From: CAYNRA01 sp964399465
Lineage (GTDB): Bacteria; Bacteroidota; Bacteroidia; Cytophagales; Spirosomataceae
Direction: 5' to 3'
Length of the DNA: 22,743 nt
NCBI GenBank assembly: GCA_964399465.1
Contig: CAYNRA010000046.1
Coordinates: 1-22,743, forward strand
In this document: piece after piece, positions 21,984 to 22,743 of the stretch
Position numbering within the stretch: position 1 is the first letter of the stretch
How the letters are laid out: each line of letters starts with the position of its first letter
Notes under the pieces: generated by a model
The model's database searches: none
The model's input: the letters and a program-made list of their open reading frames with translations, nothing else
Told to the model about the DNA's origin: nothing
Translations under genes and position numbers: made by a program

Positions 21984-22743
21984 TTACCAATTGTTTTGGT
22001 GAATATGTGTCAGAATATCGATATCATCGAATGAAAGGGTTTTTGAGCGTCTTGCCATTGTTGCTTGAATCACTTCTATGGCTTTATCAAAGCGATAGGG
22101 GACATAACCATCTGTTTTTCCTCCCCAAGTGAACGATGGAACAAATTTATCCTGAAAACCACCTCCATAAATGTTTGAAGACACTCCAACGACTGTTCCT
22201 GTATTAAACATCGTCATAATCCCTGCTTTGGTGTAGTCTCCCATAAAAGTTCCACAGAATAGCTCACTAGAAGGAACAATATCTCTTGCACCATAGTGGT
22301 ATAATCCAACTTCTTTATAGTCGTTTTTTAAATTAGAATTGGTCGTATTTGCCCCCAAATTACACCATTCGCCTATGACAGAATTACCTAAAAATCCATC
22401 GTGTGCTTTGTTCGAATAGCCTAAGAAGATCGAATTTCCAACCTCTCCGCCTACACGACAAACGGGCCCAAGTGTAGTATTTGGGCGAATTTTACTTCCC
22501 CAAGCAATCATAGAATCATCGTGAACACAGATGGGACCAATCAGAATGCTTCCTTCTTGAATAATGGCCTTTTTACCTATATAAATTGGACCTTTTTCTG
22601 CATTCAGAATAGCCGCTTTGATATCAGCACCTTCCTCTACAAATATATTTTGTTCGTTGTATATTTTGGTGTGTGGATCTGTAATTGTTTGTGAGTTTCT
22701 TCCTTTTGTAATAAGTGAAAAGTCACGGGTTATTTCAGTTCCA
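21984..22743 (-). CDS. GlmU-family sugar nucleotidyltransferase-like protein, left-handed beta-helix part (N-terminus outside window)
   Basis: The frame is open to the window edge, giving the last 252 residues; the Met at 22511 is internal. The visible part begins with TEITRDFSLITKGR, then IYNEQNIFVEEGADIK, and continues with hexapeptide repeats typical of a left-handed beta-helix: ILNAEKGPIYIGKKAIIQ, SILIGPICVHDD, VCRVGGEVGNSIFLGYSNKAHDGFLGNSVIGEWCNLGANTTNSN in parts. The tail ends in LTHIHQNNW. This resembles the Bacteroidota proteins labelled 'GlmU family' or putative sugar nucleotidyltransferase (about 390 residues), whose N-terminal transferase half would be upstream. The HDGFLG and GANTTN blocks match the acetyltransferase-type active-site region of GlmU-like helices. 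Substrate is unproven. The gene ends 3 bases before holB. Confidence 0.82.
   Translation of the reverse strand, partial: GTEITRDFSLITKGRNSQTITDPHTKIYNEQNIFVEEGADIKAAILNAEKGPIYIGKKAIIQEGSILIGPICVHDDSMIAWGSKIRPNTTLGPVCRVGGEVGNSIFLGYSNKAHDGFLGNSVIGEWCNLGANTTNSNLKNDYKEVGLYHYGARDIVPSSELFCGTFMGDYTKAGIMTMFNTGTVVGVSSNIYGGGFQDKFVPSFTWGGKTDGYVPYRFDKAIEVIQATMARRSKTLSFDDIDILTHIHQNNW

Noticed and set aside
21984..22511. Stand-alone 175-residue beta-helix protein starting at 22511
   Set aside because: The frame stays open to the window edge with further hexapeptide repeats, so this Met is internal.
1..22743. CRISPR array, tRNA/rRNA genes, insertion sequences or prophage
   Set aside because: No regularly spaced repeats, cloverleaf sequences, transposases, terminal repeats or phage genes were seen on either strand.

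Overview
The window looks like chromosomal DNA from a low-GC member of the Bacteroidota, probably of Cytophagia/Cytophagales type; the exact lineage is my inference. Supporting signs are Bacteroidota-style promoters (TTG, about 20 bases, then TAnnTTTG), mostly no Shine-Dalgarno sites, SufB, LpxB, delta-prime and SdhB proteins of the Bacteroidota kind, short-signal-peptide lipoproteins and a TonB-dependent receptor. I see no tRNA, rRNA, CRISPR array, transposase, phage or toxin-antitoxin gene.

Layout. (1) 1-2779, plus strand: the end of sdhA, a strong terminator, an inserted DUF6056-type membrane protein gene, then sdhB. (2) 2846-4342, minus: a 498-residue AAA+ ATPase of the MoxR/Mg-chelatase superfamily, divergent from (3) 4490-5678, plus: methylglyoxal synthase mgsA and an orphan pxpA (5-oxoprolinase subunit A). 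(4) 10336-5659, minus: an envelope-folding operon of a lipoprotein with two parvulin domains plus an OmpA-like domain, a SurA-like PPIase, and a classical MoxR ATPase. (5) 11562-10510, minus: agmatine deiminase. (6) 11640-16303, plus: a strong promoter, a leader of about 130 nt that ends in an intrinsic-terminator structure just before a thiolase-like gene, a short AMP-forming acyl-CoA ligase, and a BtuB-like TonB-dependent receptor. (7) 17090-16272, minus: a degenerate HldD-like SDR. (8) 17228-19303, plus: a promoter, queD, lpxB (ATGA overlap) and a lipocalin-like lipoprotein. (9) 19380-20825, plus: sufB alone, ended by a bidirectional terminator. (10) 22743-20877, minus: a GlmU-family beta-helix protein (5' end outside the window) and holB.

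Most genes are housekeeping: respiration, Fe-S assembly, lipid A, replication, outer-membrane protein folding and polyamine synthesis. The less ordinary parts are the leader RNA/attenuator candidate with the thiolase-ligase pair behind it (11640-14315), the splitting of sdhA from sdhB by a membrane protein gene and a terminator, the parvulin-OmpA fusion lipoprotein, and sufB without sufC/D/S next to it. I see no convincing defence island or wholly new multi-gene system; the best candidate for something undescribed is the RNA at about 11678-11807 and its relation to the thiolase operon.
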